Shown: positions 5,998-6,252 of the stretch, in pieces
How positions within the stretch are numbered: position 1 is the first letter of the stretch
Layout of the letters: every line of letters begins with the position of its first letter
Assembly: GCA_021790415.1 (NCBI GenBank)
Contig: JAJYDZ010000113.1
Coordinates: forward strand, 1 to 6,252
Direction: 5' to 3'
From: Thermoplasmata archaeon
GTDB lineage: Archaea > Thermoplasmatota > Thermoplasmata > Thermoplasmatales > Thermoplasmataceae
DNA length: 6,252 bases
Notes under the pieces: generated by a model
What the model saw: the letters and a program-made list of their open reading frames with translations, nothing else
What the model was told of the DNA's origin: nothing
The model's database searches: none
Program-made: the position numbers and the translations under genes

Positions 5998-6252
5998 ATG
6001 AAGGATATAGTCGTCAAGGGTGCAATTTTTAAGGAGGGCGAGATGAAGAACGGTCTCTACAGCATTCTAAAGGAGAAGTTCATTGATTCACCTTCAAATG
6101 CGGATGTTGAGGGCACACTTATCAAAGCCCCTATAAATTTCCACACACATGTTGGAGACTCCTTCATTGGCTCTGAACCAGATGGGGATCTTGAGCATAT
6201 AGTCGGCCCTGGGGGGTTCAAGATGCGAGAACTCAACGCCGCCTCCCCTGCC
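5998..6252 (+). CDS. Amidohydrolase, cytosine-deaminase-like (COG0402-like), 3'-truncated by window edge
   Basis: Eighty-five residues are visible before the right edge. The protein opens with a short beta-rich region (MKDIVVKGAIF) and reaches the first metal-binding motif PINFHTHVGDSF (45-56), in which H49 and H51 are the HxH ligands of the amidohydrolase superfamily. The segment IVGPGGFKMREL that follows resembles archaeal metal-dependent hydrolases grouped with cytosine deaminase and chlorohydrolase. The later His, Glu/His and Asp ligands lie outside the window, so the substrate cannot be judged. It is only distantly related to the dihydroorotase at 795-2060, a member of the same superfamily. 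ATG 5998 is chosen because of the TATA box 21 bases upstream and the fit to the family N-terminus. Confidence 0.75.
   Translation, partial: MKDIVVKGAIFKEGEMKNGLYSILKEKFIDSPSNADVEGTLIKAPINFHTHVGDSFIGSEPDGDLEHIVGPGGFKMRELNAASPA

Noticed and set aside
1..6252. CRISPR arrays, tRNA, rRNA, toxin-antitoxin or defence genes
   Set aside because: I scanned for regularly spaced repeats, cloverleaf-like segments and small paired genes and saw none that hold up.

Overview
The window looks like chromosome from a Thermoplasmatales-type archaeon (acidophilic Euryarchaeota); this is inferred, not proven. The DNA is moderately AT-rich, and ATA (Ile) and AGA/AGG (Arg) codons are common. None of the four gene starts has a Shine-Dalgarno sequence. 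Each instead has an archaeal TATA-like box (A-T/A-TTAA-G/C) ending about 20-25 bases before its ATG, the layout expected for leaderless, singly transcribed genes. The gene families (archaeal dihydroorotase, FolC, a COG0402-like amidohydrolase) fit this reading.

Layout, all recognisable genes on the + strand. (1) 1-314: the C-terminal part of a multi-pass membrane protein that runs in from the left edge. (2) About 340-720: transposon debris, made of a frameshifted internal piece of an IS1182/IS5-like transposase joined to the C-terminal tail of what looks like a second transposase. (3) 795-2060: dihydroorotase (pyrC), with all metal-site motifs. (4) 2061-2629: a spacer holding a second copy of the same transposase tail (2174-2383), then AT-rich DNA and the icd promoter. 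(5) 2630-4114: NADP-type isocitrate dehydrogenase of the long, C-terminally extended (Thermus/Rickettsia) class. (6) 4115-4544: a spacer with a hairpin, a T-run and a promoter but no convincing gene. (7) 4545-5834: folC (dihydrofolate/folylpolyglutamate synthase), complete except for an in-frame TGA at codon 14. (8) 5998-6252: the first 85 residues of an amidohydrolase that runs off the right edge.

The genes are not an operon. They are separate housekeeping functions: pyrimidine synthesis, the TCA cycle and glutamate supply, folate glutamylation, and a deaminase/hydrolase of unknown substrate. They are separated by 160-570 base spacers, each gene with its own promoter. pyrC sits between two directly repeated transposase tails (46 of 53 bases identical over the best stretch), so the spacers around it have been repeatedly hit by insertion sequences.

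The most notable observation is the folC stop. The reading frame upstream of the TGA encodes the expected FolC N-terminus, has a promoter at the right distance, and the frame after the TGA is open for 415 codons with no alternative ATG/GTG/TTG before the ATP-binding loop. I see no clear new multi-gene system in this window.
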